Part shown: positions 46,421 through 55,446 of the stretch, piece after piece
How the letters are laid out: each line of letters opens with the position of its first letter
Numbering within the stretch: position 1 is the stretch's first letter
From: Pinisolibacter aquiterrae
GTDB lineage: Bacteria; Pseudomonadota; Alphaproteobacteria; Rhizobiales; Ancalomicrobiaceae
Direction: 5' to 3'
Assembly: GCF_019160155.1 (NCBI RefSeq)
Contig: NZ_JAFNIH010000027.1
Span: 62,001-126,000 of the forward strand
DNA: 64,000 nt
Made by a program: the position numbers and the translations under genes
The notes under the pieces: generated by a model
What the model saw: only the letters and a program-made list of their open reading frames with translations
What the model was told of the DNA's origin: nothing
The model's database searches: none

Positions 46421-47293
46421 ATGCTCGCGGAAATCCTCGCTTGGGTGACGACGCCGGCCACGCTCGACGCGCGGCGCACCGGCCATCTGACGGCGGCGGT
46501 GTCGCTGTGGTCGCGCGGCATGCGGTGCCGCCGCGCCTGGGGGCCGCACGAGGCGCGCTGCCATGGGGTGGTGGCGCGGGCGGTCGAGGGGCTCGAGCGA
46601 CGGCGGACCTGTCTCGTCCTCGGCTCCGGACTGGTGCGCGACGTGCCGCTCGCCCTTCTCGCCGAACGGTTCGAACGGGTGGTGTTGATCGACGTGGTGC
46701 ATCTGTGGCCGGCGCGCTGGGCCGGGCGCGGCCGGGCCAACGTCGAGCGGCGTCATCTCGATCTCACCGGCACCACCGATCTCCTGCTCGGCCGGGCGAC
46801 CGGCATCGGCGATCCCTTCACCCGGCTCTGCGCCGATCCGTCCGTCGATCTGGTGATCTCGGCCAATTGCCTCAGCCAATTGGCGCTGCTGCCGGTGGAG
46901 CGGACGGCGCGGATGTCGTCGCCGGTGCGGCGGCGCTTCGCCGATCTCGGGCGGCGGATCGTCGAGAGCCATCTCGCCGGGCTCGCGCGGTTCTCCGCGC
47001 GCGTCTGCCTCCTGACCGATTCCGAGGGGATCGACGTCGACGCGTCGGGGGTGGAGATCGAGCGGCGCGATCTGCTCGAGGGCGTGCGCCTGCCGCCGGC
47101 CGACGAGGATTGGGACTGGGATCTCGCGCCGATCGGCGAATACGCCGCCGATCATGCCATCCGGCACCGCGCCCACGGCTGGGTCGACTTTCACGCGGCG
47201 ATGGCGCGCGACCCCGGCGGCCGCGCACGCCGGCGTCGCGGCGCCGACGAGGGCATGCTAGGGTCGAGGCCGTTCCGAGAGGAGGGTCCATGA
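46421..47293 (+). CDS. Conserved hypothetical protein with Rossmann-like segment
   Basis: This 290-residue protein has residues about 60-95 (CLVLGSGLVRDVPLALLAERFERVVLIDVVH) that resemble the nucleotide-binding start of a SAM methyltransferase fold, followed by DLVISANCLSQLALLPVE. It could therefore be a methyltransferase-like enzyme, but I cannot place it in a named family. The ATG at 46421 follows GAGGGCGCC. Its stop overlaps the ModE-like gene start (ATGA), so the two are coexpressed. Confidence 0.7.
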   Translation: MLAEILAWVTTPATLDARRTGHLTAAVSLWSRGMRCRRAWGPHEARCHGVVARAVEGLERRRTCLVLGSGLVRDVPLALLAERFERVVLIDVVHLWPARWAGRGRANVERRHLDLTGTTDLLLGRATGIGDPFTRLCADPSVDLVISANCLSQLALLPVERTARMSSPVRRRFADLGRRIVESHLAGLARFSARVCLLTDSEGIDVDASGVEIERRDLLEGVRLPPADEDWDWDLAPIGEYAADHAIRHRAHGWVDFHAAMARDPGGRARRRRGADEGMLGSRPFREEGP

Positions 47294-47679
47294 CGCGGGC
47301 GACACGCGGGCACGTCACCATCGGCATCGATCTGCCCAACGGCGCGCGCCTCGACGCGGAGGACGTCGCGCTGATCGAGATCCTGCGCTCGTGCCGCTCG
47401 ATCCTCGGGGCGAGCCGGCTCGCCGGCCATTCCTATCGCAAGACCTGGCTGATGGTTGACGCGCTCAACCGCGCCTTCGAGACGCGGGTGATCGAGACCT
47501 TCCCCGGCCGCAAGGGCGGCGGCGCCGAGGTGACCGCCTTCGGGGAGCGGGTGGTCGCGCTCTATCGTTCGGTCGAGCGGCGCGCGGAACGGGCGGCGGA
47601 GGCGGCGCTCGACGAATTGGCGGCGGCGAGCGATCCCGATTTCAGCGACGCGGCCAAGGCCGAGGCTCGGGAGGCGTGA
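47290..47679 (+). CDS. ModE-like winged-helix regulator lacking a molybdate-binding domain
   Basis: This 129-residue protein matches the N-terminal DNA-binding half of ModE (about residues 20-95: ALIEILRSCRSILGASRLAGHSYRKTWLMVDALNRAF and GRKGGGAEVTAFGERVVALYR). Full ModE adds two C-terminal MOP/TOBE domains for molybdate; here there are none. A stand-alone TOBE protein is encoded just beyond, on the opposite strand, and its gene overlaps this one by 38 bases. It probably regulates molybdate or related genes. Confidence 0.83.
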   Translation: MTRATRGHVTIGIDLPNGARLDAEDVALIEILRSCRSILGASRLAGHSYRKTWLMVDALNRAFETRVIETFPGRKGGGAEVTAFGERVVALYRSVERRAERAAEAALDELAAASDPDFSDAAKAEAREA

Positions 47680-48091
47680 GCGGTCCGTCCTCGCCGTCGC
47701 CGGCCGGGCGCGGCGGGGCGAGCGCCACCGACTTCACCATCGCCCAGGCGGCGAGGCCCGGCTCGAGGGCGAGGCGATCGACCGATTCCCAGGTGACCAG
47801 CGCGTCGAGACTGTGGCCGCCGAGGTCGAAGGCGACCCGGGCATAGGGCGCGGCGAGGCGCTCGACCGCGACGATGGTGCCGGGAAAGCGATTGGTGATC
47901 GAGACGTCCATCGGCCGCGACAGGGCGACGGCGACGTCGCGGGCGTCGATCTCGAGAGCGAGGAGCGCGCCGATCTCGGCCTCGACATGGGGCACGCGAA
48001 ATTCGCCGGCCCCGAACCACAGGCTGGTCAGGCCGATCGCGGGATCCTGGCGGGTGACGCGGGCGAGGAGGCGGGAGGAGAGAGCCGTCAT
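47642..48091 (-). CDS. Stand-alone TOBE/MOP-like molybdate-binding protein
   Basis: This 149-residue protein resembles the C-terminal regulatory domain of the molybdate transporter ATPase ModC and the TOBE/MOP fold (EIDARDVAVALSRPMDVSITNRFPGTIVAVERL, ALVTWESVDRLALEPGLAAWAMVKSVAL). No ATPase domain is present. It could bind molybdate as a storage or sensing protein, or be a remnant of ModC. Its last 38 bases overlap the ModE-like gene antisense. Copy B of the two-hairpin repeat starts 21 bases upstream of its start codon. Confidence 0.75.
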   Translation of the reverse strand: MTALSSRLLARVTRQDPAIGLTSLWFGAGEFRVPHVEAEIGALLALEIDARDVAVALSRPMDVSITNRFPGTIVAVERLAAPYARVAFDLGGHSLDALVTWESVDRLALEPGLAAWAMVKSVALAPPRPAGDGEDGPLTPPEPRPWPRR

Positions 48092-48406
48092 CTCGACATG
48101 ATATGACCAATCACGGGAAATTCCGACTCGTCGGAATTTCCCGTGGTCACGGCCCGACCGGCCGACGCCCGTTCGGGCTCGCCTTCGCCCACGCAGTTTC
48201 GAACAGGTCGAAACTGCGTGGGCTCGGTCTCGGGCGGGTGTGGCGCTTATGCCGACGCCGGGACGGCGCGCGACATGACCGTCCGTGTAACTTGATCGTG
48301 GCGCGTCGCCCGCGTAGCCTTCCGCCGTCGGGTCGATCGCGGGTTCGGTCCGGGCACGCGGGGGCGACGCCACGTGCCGAACCGGGGAACGGGAGAGGTC
48401 GCCAGG
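48092..48406. other. Divergent spacer holding repeat copy B
   Basis: These 315 bases between the TOBE gene and the protease gene are mostly occupied by copy B of the dispersed two-hairpin repeat at the TOBE side. The protease-side 180 bases should hold its promoter. I see no further gene. Confidence 0.5.
48112..48223. repeat. Two-hairpin dispersed repeat, copy B
   Basis: Hairpin I is a perfect 15-bp stem (48112-48126 with 48131-48145) with a CTCG loop. A 33-base core at 48156-48188 is identical to copy A. Hairpin II has 13-bp arms (48188-48200 with 48210-48222), extended by the 48187-48223 pair. Relative to copy A, hairpin II shows two paired changes (T-A to C-G and A-T to C-G), and the loop keeps GAACA. 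It lies in the same orientation as copy A relative to the plus strand. Confidence 0.8.
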
Positions 48407-49729
48407 ATGACGACGATGGGTCTTTTCGAGGGTGGAGCGCTCGGCGCGTCGCTGCGGGCGCTGGTTCTGGGGGGCGCCGGGATGATCGTCGGCGCGACCG
48501 GATCGGCTCTGGCCGGCACGCCCTATACGGTCGACCGCGAGGTCGACACCGTGCGCGGCTGGTCGATCGCCGCCAATGCCACGCGCAAGGGCTGTTTCTT
48601 CGCCGCCACCTTCCAGTCGGGGACCACGATCGAACTCGGCTTCGACATGCGGCAGGACAATGCCTTCATGCTCTTCGCCAACGAGACCTGGGACAAGGTC
48701 GAGGAGGGCTCGACCTACAAGCTCAAGTTGATCTTCGACGACCGCAAGAGCTGGAACGGCAAGGCGGTCGGCGTCCGCGTCGGCAAGCTCTACGGCCTGG
48801 CGCTCGAGGGCATCAAATCCGAATTCGTCGTCGACTTCGCCCGTTATTCGACGATCCAGGTCGACTACAACGGCAAGCGGCTCGACGGCTTCAATCTGGC
48901 GGGAACCCGGGCGGCGGTGCAGGCGGCGATCTCCTGCACCCAGGACGTCCAGGCCGGCCGCATCGCCGTCTCCGGCGACGACGAGGAGGAGACGCCGCGC
49001 CGGCCCCCCGCGACGCCGGCCCCCCGCGAGGAGGCCAAGGAGGAGAAGCCGGAGAAGGCCGAGAAGCCGGCTGCGGCGGAGCCCAAGAAGACCGGATCGG
49101 TCTCGACCGGCACCGGCTTCTTCGTCAACGAAGCCGGCAATCTCGTCACCAATGCCCATGTGGTCGAGGACTGCGACGAGGCTCAGGTCAAGCTGCCGGA
49201 CGGGCGCACCGCCAAGGCGGCGATCCTGGCGCGGTCGAGCCAGAACGATCTGGCCGTGCTCAAGGCCGATCTGAAGCCGACCGCCTTCGCCCATTTCCGC
49301 TCCGGCGCCCAGATTCGGCTCGGCGATCCGATCGTGCTGTTCGGCTATCCGCTGGCGGGCGAGCTCACCATCACCGGCAATCTCTCCACCGGCCTCGTCT
49401 CGGCGATGGCCGGGCCCGGCGAGGACGTGACGCGGATGCAGATCTCGGCGCCGGTGCAGTCGGGCAATTCCGGCGGCGCGGTGGTCGATCAGAGCGGCCA
49501 CGTCGTCGGCGTGGTGGTGGCCAAGGCCAACACCCGGGCGCGCGGCGACGGCAACACCGAGGTGCTGCAGAACGTCAACTTCGCGATCAAGTCGGGTGTG
49601 GCGGGCTATTTCCTCGACGCCAATCAGATCTCCTACACCCAGGAACCGGCCGACGCCGACAAGGCGACCGCGGACGTGGCGGCGATGGCCAAGGACTTCA
49701 CCGCCCTGGTGATCTGCCGCAGCCGTTGA
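48407..49729 (+). CDS. Periplasmic trypsin-like serine protease with N-terminal sensor-like domain
   Basis: This 440-residue protein has a signal sequence at about 14-37. An unrecognised domain (about 38-185) has a cysteine pair at 63 and 177. A charged Pro/Glu/Lys linker (190-228) leads to a trypsin/DegP-like protease domain with catalytic triad H251 (TNAHVVEDC), D281 (QNDLAVLK) and S355 (SGNSGGAV). There is no PDZ domain, unlike DegP. The ATG at 48407 follows an AGG-rich site. It ends 31 bases before hupU; a link to the hydrogenase is only positional. Confidence 0.85.
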   Translation: MTTMGLFEGGALGASLRALVLGGAGMIVGATGSALAGTPYTVDREVDTVRGWSIAANATRKGCFFAATFQSGTTIELGFDMRQDNAFMLFANETWDKVEEGSTYKLKLIFDDRKSWNGKAVGVRVGKLYGLALEGIKSEFVVDFARYSTIQVDYNGKRLDGFNLAGTRAAVQAAISCTQDVQAGRIAVSGDDEEETPRRPPATPAPREEAKEEKPEKAEKPAAAEPKKTGSVSTGTGFFVNEAGNLVTNAHVVEDCDEAQVKLPDGRTAKAAILARSSQNDLAVLKADLKPTAFAHFRSGAQIRLGDPIVLFGYPLAGELTITGNLSTGLVSAMAGPGEDVTRMQISAPVQSGNSGGAVVDQSGHVVGVVVAKANTRARGDGNTEVLQNVNFAIKSGVAGYFLDANQISYTQEPADADKATADVAAMAKDFTALVICRSR

Positions 49730-49760
49730 GGCGGGCGGGTCCCGCCTCGGAGAACGCGAA

Positions 49761-50783
49761 ATGCCGGACGAGCGCTTTTCGGTTCTGTGGCTTCAGGCGG
49801 GCAGTTGCGGCGGCTGTACCATGGCGGTGCTGGAACACGGCGCGCGCGGGATCTTCGCCGAGCTCGAGACCTTCGGCATCGAACTGATCTGGCACCCCTC
49901 GCTCTCCGAGGAGACGGGGGAGGAGGCGCGCGACATCCTCGCCGCAGTCGAGCGTGGCGATCGCCGGCTCGACGCGCTGGTGATCGAGGGCTCGATCCTG
50001 ATGGGGCCGGGCGGGACCGGGCGCTGCCAGATCCTGGCGGGGACCGGGCGCACCATGGTCGACTGGGTGACGAGCCTCTCGGCGCGGGCGGGCGTCGTCG
50101 TGGCGGTCGGCAGTTGCGCCGCCTATGGCGGCATTCCGCGCGCCGACCCGGATCCGGCCGAGGCGACCGGCCTTCAATTCGACGGGGCCGATCGCGGCGG
50201 GGCGCTGGGGGCGGGTTTCCGCTCGACGACCGGGTTGCCGGTGGTGGCGGTCGCCGGATGCGCGCCGCATCCCGGCTGGATCGTCGAGACGCTGGTGGCG
50301 CTGGCGCGCGGCGATCTCGGCGCGAGCGATCTCGACGGCGCGGGACGGCCGAAGTTCTTCGCCGATCACCTCGCTCATCACGGCTGTTCGCGCAACGAGT
50401 TCTACGAATTCAAGGCGAGCGCCGAGCGGGCGTCGGATCGCGGCTGTCTGATGGAACATCTCGGCTGCAAGGCGACGCAGGCGGTCGGCGACTGCAATCA
50501 ACGGGTCTGGAACGGTTCGGGCTCCTGCACCGACGGCGGCTATGCCTGTATCGGCTGTACCTCGCCAGACTTCGAGACGGCGCGCGGGTTCCTCGCGACG
50601 CCGAAGATCGCGGGGATCCCGGTCGGCCTGCCGCTCGACATGCCGAAGGCGTGGTTCATGGCGCTGGCGGCCCTGTCGAAATCGGCGACGCCGCGGCGGG
50701 TGCGGCTCAACGCGATCGCCGATCACGTCGTGGTGCCGCCGGGCCGGGCCAAGCGCGGCGGCGGCGAGGGAGGCGAGACGTGA
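49761..50783 (+). CDS. hupU: Regulatory [NiFe] hydrogenase small subunit (H2 sensor)
   Basis: This 340-residue HupU/HoxB protein is the small subunit of the cytoplasmic H2-sensing hydrogenase. It has the proximal cluster opening C16-GG-C19 (AGSCGGCT) and later cysteine groups GSCAAYGG, GCAPHPG and GGYACIGCTSPDF for three [4Fe-4S] clusters. Unlike HupS it has no twin-arginine signal and no C-terminal anchor, as expected of a sensor that stays in the cytoplasm. It forms a complex with HupV and normally signals to a HoxJ-type kinase, which is not in this window. Its stop overlaps the hupV GTG start. Confidence 0.94.
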   Translation: MPDERFSVLWLQAGSCGGCTMAVLEHGARGIFAELETFGIELIWHPSLSEETGEEARDILAAVERGDRRLDALVIEGSILMGPGGTGRCQILAGTGRTMVDWVTSLSARAGVVVAVGSCAAYGGIPRADPDPAEATGLQFDGADRGGALGAGFRSTTGLPVVAVAGCAPHPGWIVETLVALARGDLGASDLDGAGRPKFFADHLAHHGCSRNEFYEFKASAERASDRGCLMEHLGCKATQAVGDCNQRVWNGSGSCTDGGYACIGCTSPDFETARGFLATPKIAGIPVGLPLDMPKAWFMALAALSKSATPRRVRLNAIADHVVVPPGRAKRGGGEGGET

Positions 50784-52231
50784 GCCGGGTCGTGGTCGGG
50801 CCGTTCAATCGGGTGGAGGGCGATCTCGAAGTCCATCTCGACGTCGAGGAGGGGATCGTCGTCGCGGCGGAGGTGGCGGTGCCGCTCTATCGCGGCTTCG
50901 AGCAGATCCTGGTGGGACGGCCGTTCGAGGACGCGCTCGTGCTGGCGCCGCGCATCTGCGGCATCTGCTCGGTGTCGCAGTCGCTGGCGGTGGCGCGGGC
51001 GATCTCGGCCTTCTCCGGCGTGGTGCCGACCGACAACGGCCATCGCGCCACGGCGCTGGCGCATGCGGCGGAGAACGTCGCCGATCATCTCACCCATTTC
51101 TATCTGTTCTTCATGCCGGATTTCGCGCGGGCGTCCTACGCCGGCGAAGCGTGGCACGCGGCGATCGCGGATCGTTTCGCGGCGGTGAAGGGGCGGGCGG
51201 CGCGCGACGTTCTGCCGGCGCGGGCGCGGTTGCTCGAGACGATGGGCCTCATCGCCGGCAAGTGGCCGCACAGTCTGGCGTTTCGCGCGGGCGGCACGAC
51301 GCGGGCGCTCGATCTCGGCGAGATCATGCGGCTCAGGGCCATTCTCGCCGACGTGCGGGCCTTCGCCGAGGAGGTTCTGTTCGGCCGGCGGCTCGAGGCG
51401 ATCGTGGCCTTGGAGACGCTCGGCGATCTCGACGCGGTCGCAGCCGGTCCCGGCGATTTCGCCGCCTTCCTGCGGCTTTCGGCGGCGCTCGGCCTCCACG
51501 AACTCGGGCGCGGGCCGGGGCTGGTGATGAGTTTCGGCGCCTATCCCGGCGTCGGGCCGGGGGGCGGCGACGTCTTCGCGCGCGGGACGCTCGACACCGG
51601 CACGGGCGCGCGGGCGCCGCTGGCGATCGATCGGATCGTCGAGGATCCCGCGCGTTCCTGGCTCGCGGGCGAGGCGGGGCCGCCGGCGCGGGCGACGAGC
51701 GAGCCGGACATCGAGCGCGAGGGCGCCTATTCCTGGGCCAAGGCGCCGCGCTACGGCGGTCGCACGGTCGAGGTCGGAGCGCTGGCGCGTCAACTGGTCG
51801 ACGGGTCGGCACTGGCGTCGGCGCTGGTGGCGCCGTCGGGGGCGACCCATGTCGCCGGGCGCGTGGTGATGCGGCTGGTCGAGACGGCGCGGGTGCTCCT
51901 GGCGATGGAGGGATGGGTCGACGCGCTCGAGCGCGGCGCCCCCTTCTGCGCCGAGGGGGCGATGCCGACCGACGGCTCCGGCGTCGGCCTCGTGGAGGCG
52001 GCGCGCGGCAGCCTCGGCCATTGGATGACCGTGCGCGGCGGGCGGATCACCCGCTATCAGATCATCGCGCCGACCACCTGGAACTTCTCACCCCGCGACG
52101 CCGCCGGCCGGCCGGGGCCGCTCGAGGGCGCCTTGGAGGGGATCGCGGTCGGTGCGGAGGGCGCGCGCTCGGTCGCGGTGCAGCACGTGGTGCGGTCGTT
52201 CGATCCCTGCATGGTGTGCACGGCGCATTGA
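50780..52231 (+). CDS. hupV: Regulatory [NiFe] hydrogenase large subunit (H2 sensor)
   Basis: This 483-residue HupV/HoxC protein carries the nickel ligands R-I-C60-G-I-C63 near the N-terminus and D-P-C477-M-V-C480-T-A-H at the end. The protein stops right after the final histidine, so it has no C-terminal peptide to be cleaved, the mark of sensory hydrogenases. The GTG start at 50780 overlaps the hupU stop (GTGA). The downstream spacer contains the hupS promoter that this sensor is expected to control indirectly. Confidence 0.94.
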   Translation: MSRVVVGPFNRVEGDLEVHLDVEEGIVVAAEVAVPLYRGFEQILVGRPFEDALVLAPRICGICSVSQSLAVARAISAFSGVVPTDNGHRATALAHAAENVADHLTHFYLFFMPDFARASYAGEAWHAAIADRFAAVKGRAARDVLPARARLLETMGLIAGKWPHSLAFRAGGTTRALDLGEIMRLRAILADVRAFAEEVLFGRRLEAIVALETLGDLDAVAAGPGDFAAFLRLSAALGLHELGRGPGLVMSFGAYPGVGPGGGDVFARGTLDTGTGARAPLAIDRIVEDPARSWLAGEAGPPARATSEPDIEREGAYSWAKAPRYGGRTVEVGALARQLVDGSALASALVAPSGATHVAGRVVMRLVETARVLLAMEGWVDALERGAPFCAEGAMPTDGSGVGLVEAARGSLGHWMTVRGGRITRYQIIAPTTWNFSPRDAAGRPGPLEGALEGIAVGAEGARSVAVQHVVRSFDPCMVCTAH

Positions 52232-52356
52232 GAGGCGCACGGTGGTCGCGACGTGGCGCGGTCGACTGCAAAGACACTTTTCGTCGGCGGATGGTCTCTT
52301 GACGGCCCGGCGACGGCGGTGCCGGCCGGGGTGGTGGTCGGATCTCGCTCGGTACT

Positions 52357-52372
52357 TTTCAATCTTTTGAAA
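52357..52372. promoter_or_regulatory. Palindrome upstream of the hupS promoter
   Basis: TTTCAA-TCTT-TTGAAA is an inverted repeat with 6-base arms, starting about 57 bases upstream of the hupS -24 box. The position suits an activator or bending-protein site for a sigma-54 promoter. It does not match the FNR consensus, and no IHF match is convincing. Confidence 0.4.
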
Positions 52373-52413
52373 TCAGATGGCTTTTCGGAATTTCTCCGAT
52401 CTCTCCGACGCTC

Positions 52414-52428
52414 TGGCCCGCTCCTTGC
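52414..52428 (+). promoter_or_regulatory. Sigma-54 (-24/-12) promoter of hupS
   Basis: TGGCCCG-CTCC-TTGC fits the TGGCACG-N4-TTGC consensus with the invariant GG and GC doublets and exact spacing. Transcription would begin near 52440, about 80 bases before the hupS ATG at 52522. Such promoters need an NtrC-family activator (HoxA/HupR or NifA), which matches control by HupUV. Confidence 0.7.
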
Positions 52429-52521
52429 TGACCCCCTCCCATCACGACGAAGAACCGTCGCGATCGCCGTTCGTCCGGTGGACGGCGGTGCAAAGCGACG
52501 GACGTGGAGGGGAGACGCGCG

Positions 52522-53607
52522 ATGAGTGCGGGTATGGAAACGTTCTACGAGGTGATCCGGCGTCAAGGGATCACGCGGCGCAGTTTCACCAAGTTCTGTT
52601 CGCTCACCGCCGCGAGCCTGGGGCTCGGTGCCGGCGCGGCGACGGAGATGGCCCAGGCCCTGGAGACCAAGCCGCGTATTCCGGTGATCTGGATGCACGG
52701 GCTCGAGTGCACCTGTTGCTCGGAGAGCTTCATCCGCTCGGCGCACCCGCTGGTGAAGGACGTCGTCCTCTCCATGATCTCGCTCGACTACGACGACACG
52801 ATCATGGCGGCGGCCGGCCATCAGGCCGACGCGATCCTTCAGGAGACACGGCAGAAGTACAAGGGCCAGTACATCCTCGCGGTCGAGGGCAATCCGCCCT
52901 TGAACGAGGACGGCATGTTCTGCATCGACGGCGGCCGGCCTTTCGTCGAGAAGCTGAAGGAGATGGCCGAGGACGCCATGGCGATCATCGCCTGGGGCGC
53001 CTGCGCCTCGTGGGGCTGCGTCCAGGCGGCCAAGCCCAATCCGACCCAGGCGACGCCGATCGACAAGGTCATCAAGAACAAGCCGATCATCAAGGTGCCG
53101 GGCTGCCCGCCGATCGCCGAAGTGATGACCGGCGTCGTCACCTTCGTGACGACCTTCGGGCGGCTGCCCGACCTCGACCGCCAGGGGCGGCCGAAGATGT
53201 TCTATTCGCAGCGCATCCACGACAAGTGCTATCGCCGGCCGCATTTCGACGCCGGTCAGTTCGTCGAGGAGTGGGACGACGAGGGCGCCCGCAAGGGCTA
53301 CTGCCTCTACAAGATGGGCTGCAAGGGCCCGACCACCTACAACGCCTGTTCGACCGTTCGCTGGAACGGCGGCGTCTCCTTCCCGATCCAGTCGGGCCAC
53401 GGCTGCATCGGCTGTTCGGAAGACAATTTCTGGGACAAGGGCTCGTTCTACGACCGGCTCACCGGCATCAACCAGTTCGGCATCGAGGCCAACGCCGACA
53501 AGGTCGGTGGCACGGTCGCCGGCGTGGTGGCGGCCGGCGTGGCGGCGCACGCGGCGGTGACCGCGATCAAGCGCGTCGCCTCCAAGAAGCCCGAGCAGGT
53601 CGGTTGA
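52522..53607 (+). CDS. hupS: Uptake [NiFe] hydrogenase small subunit, oxygen-tolerant type
   Basis: This 361-residue HupS/HoxK protein has a twin-arginine signal (RRSFTKF, residues 19-25) that exports the folded heterodimer. The cluster ligands C63, C66, C161 and C195 are joined by two extra cysteines, C65 (CTCC) and C166 (CASWGC). In Ralstonia MBH and E. coli Hyd-1 this six-cysteine set builds the [4Fe-3S] cluster that gives O2 tolerance. A C-terminal hydrophobic segment (about 330-352) anchors it in the membrane. The ATG at 52522 has GGAGGGGAG upstream. Confidence 0.96.
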   Translation: MSAGMETFYEVIRRQGITRRSFTKFCSLTAASLGLGAGAATEMAQALETKPRIPVIWMHGLECTCCSESFIRSAHPLVKDVVLSMISLDYDDTIMAAAGHQADAILQETRQKYKGQYILAVEGNPPLNEDGMFCIDGGRPFVEKLKEMAEDAMAIIAWGACASWGCVQAAKPNPTQATPIDKVIKNKPIIKVPGCPPIAEVMTGVVTFVTTFGRLPDLDRQGRPKMFYSQRIHDKCYRRPHFDAGQFVEEWDDEGARKGYCLYKMGCKGPTTYNACSTVRWNGGVSFPIQSGHGCIGCSEDNFWDKGSFYDRLTGINQFGIEANADKVGGTVAGVVAAGVAAHAAVTAIKRVASKKPEQVG

Positions 53608-53654
53608 TCCGGCCGTCCCCAACAAACGTCATTCGATAGAGAGGACGCGCCGTC

Positions 53655-55445
53655 ATGGGCCTCCAGACACCGAACGGTTTCAATCTCGACAATTCCGGCA
53701 AGCGCATCGTCGTCGATCCGGTGACCCGCATCGAGGGTCACATGCGCGTCGAGGTGAACGTCGACGAGAACAACGTCATCCGCAACGCCGTCTCCACCGG
53801 AACCATGTGGCGCGGCATCGAAGTGATCCTGCGCGGCCGCGATCCGCGCGACGCCTGGGCCTTCACCGAGCGTATCTGCGGTGTGTGCACCGGCACCCAC
53901 GCGCTCACCTCGGTCCGCGCGGTGGAGAACGCGCTCGACATCAAGATCCCGGAAAACGCCAATTCGATCCGCAACATCATGCAGCTCTGCCTGCAGGTGC
54001 ACGATCACGTGGTGCATTTCTATCATCTCCACGCCCTCGACTGGGTCGACGTCGTCTCCGCGCTCTCCGCCGATCCCAAGGCGACCTCGCAGCTCGCCCA
54101 GTCGATCTCGTCGTGGCCGCTGTCGTCGCCCGGTTACTTCAAGGACCTGCAGACGCGGCTGAAGAAGTTCGTCGAGAGCGGACAGCTCGGGCCGTTCAAG
54201 AACGGCTATTGGGGTCATGCCGCCTACAAGCTGCCGCCGGAAGCCAACCTGATGGCGGTGGCGCATTATCTGGAGGCGCTCGACTTCCAGAAGGAGATGG
54301 TGAAGATCCACACCATCTACGGCGGCAAGAACCCCCATCCGAACTGGCTGGTCGGCGGCGTTCCCTGCGCGATCAACGTCGACGGCGTCGGCGCGGTCGG
54401 GGCGATCAACATGGAGCGCCTCAACCTGATCTCGTCGATCATCGATCGGACGATCGAGTTCTGCGAGATGGTCTATCTGCCGGACGTCGCGGCGATCGGC
54501 TCGTTCTACAAGGATTGGCTCTACGGCGGCGGCCTCTCCGGCAAGTCGGTGATGGCCTATGGCGACGTTCCCGAACACGCCAACGACTATTCGCCGGCCT
54601 CGCTCAAGATGCCGCACGGCGTCATCCTGAACGGGAACCTCAAGGAGATCTATCCGGTCGACCACAAGGACCCGAACCAGATCCAGGAGTTCGTGACCCA
54701 TTCCTGGTACAAGTATCCGGACGAGACCAAAGGTCTGCACCCATGGGACGGCATCACCGAGCCCAACTACGTGCTCGGTCCGAAGTCGAAGGGCACGCGC
54801 ACCAACATCGAGGCGCTCGACGAGGAGGCGAAATACTCCTGGATCAAGTCGCCGCGTTGGAAGGGCAACGCCGTCGAGGTGGGGCCGCTCGCCCGCTACA
54901 TCGTCGGCTACGCGCAGAACAAGGCCGAGTTCAAGGATCCGACCGAGAAGTTCCTCAAGGATCTCGGCGTGCCGGTGACGGCGCTGTTCTCCACGCTCGG
55001 CCGCACGGCGGCGCGCGCGCTGGAAGCGGTCTGGGCGGCGCGGGAGATGCGCTACTTCCAGGACAAGCTGATGACGTCGATCAAGAACGGCGACAGCGCG
55101 ACCGCCAACACCGAGAAGTGGAAGCCGGAGACCTGGCCGAAGGAGGTCAAGGGCGTCGGCTTCACCGAGGCGCCGCGCGGCGCGCTCGCCCACTGGATCA
55201 AGATCAAGGACGGCAAGATCGACAATTATCAGGCGGTCGTGCCGACCACCTGGAACGGCTCCCCGCGCGACCGACAAGGCAACATCGGCGCCTTCGAGGC
55301 CTCGCTGATGGACACGCCCATGGCCGATCCCAACCAGCCGTTGGAGATCTTGCGCACGCTCCACTCGTTCGACCCCTGCCTCGCCTGCTCGACGCACGTG
55401 ATGGCGGAGGACGGGCAGGAGATGGCCAAGGTCACCGTGCGCTGA
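53655..55445 (+). CDS. hupL: Uptake [NiFe] hydrogenase large subunit
   Basis: This 596-residue HupL/HoxG protein binds the NiFe(CN)2CO centre and splits H2 in the periplasm after Tat export with HupS. The nickel ligands are C75 and C78 (RICGVCTG) and C575 and C578 (DPCLACSTH). The last 15 residues, starting VMAED, form the extension removed by HupD after nickel insertion. It lies 47 bases after hupS. A tandem array of three stem-loops starts 2 bases past the stop. Confidence 0.97.
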   Translation: MGLQTPNGFNLDNSGKRIVVDPVTRIEGHMRVEVNVDENNVIRNAVSTGTMWRGIEVILRGRDPRDAWAFTERICGVCTGTHALTSVRAVENALDIKIPENANSIRNIMQLCLQVHDHVVHFYHLHALDWVDVVSALSADPKATSQLAQSISSWPLSSPGYFKDLQTRLKKFVESGQLGPFKNGYWGHAAYKLPPEANLMAVAHYLEALDFQKEMVKIHTIYGGKNPHPNWLVGGVPCAINVDGVGAVGAINMERLNLISSIIDRTIEFCEMVYLPDVAAIGSFYKDWLYGGGLSGKSVMAYGDVPEHANDYSPASLKMPHGVILNGNLKEIYPVDHKDPNQIQEFVTHSWYKYPDETKGLHPWDGITEPNYVLGPKSKGTRTNIEALDEEAKYSWIKSPRWKGNAVEVGPLARYIVGYAQNKAEFKDPTEKFLKDLGVPVTALFSTLGRTAARALEAVWAAREMRYFQDKLMTSIKNGDSATANTEKWKPETWPKEVKGVGFTEAPRGALAHWIKIKDGKIDNYQAVVPTTWNGSPRDRQGNIGAFEASLMDTPMADPNQPLEILRTLHSFDPCLACSTHVMAEDGQEMAKVTVR

Positions 55446-55446
55446 C

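Noticed and set aside
52232-52521. FNR-type box (TTGAT-N4-ATCAA) upstream of hupS
   Set aside because: The only palindrome, TTTCAA-TCTT-TTGAAA, lacks the TTGAT core, so FNR control is not supported.
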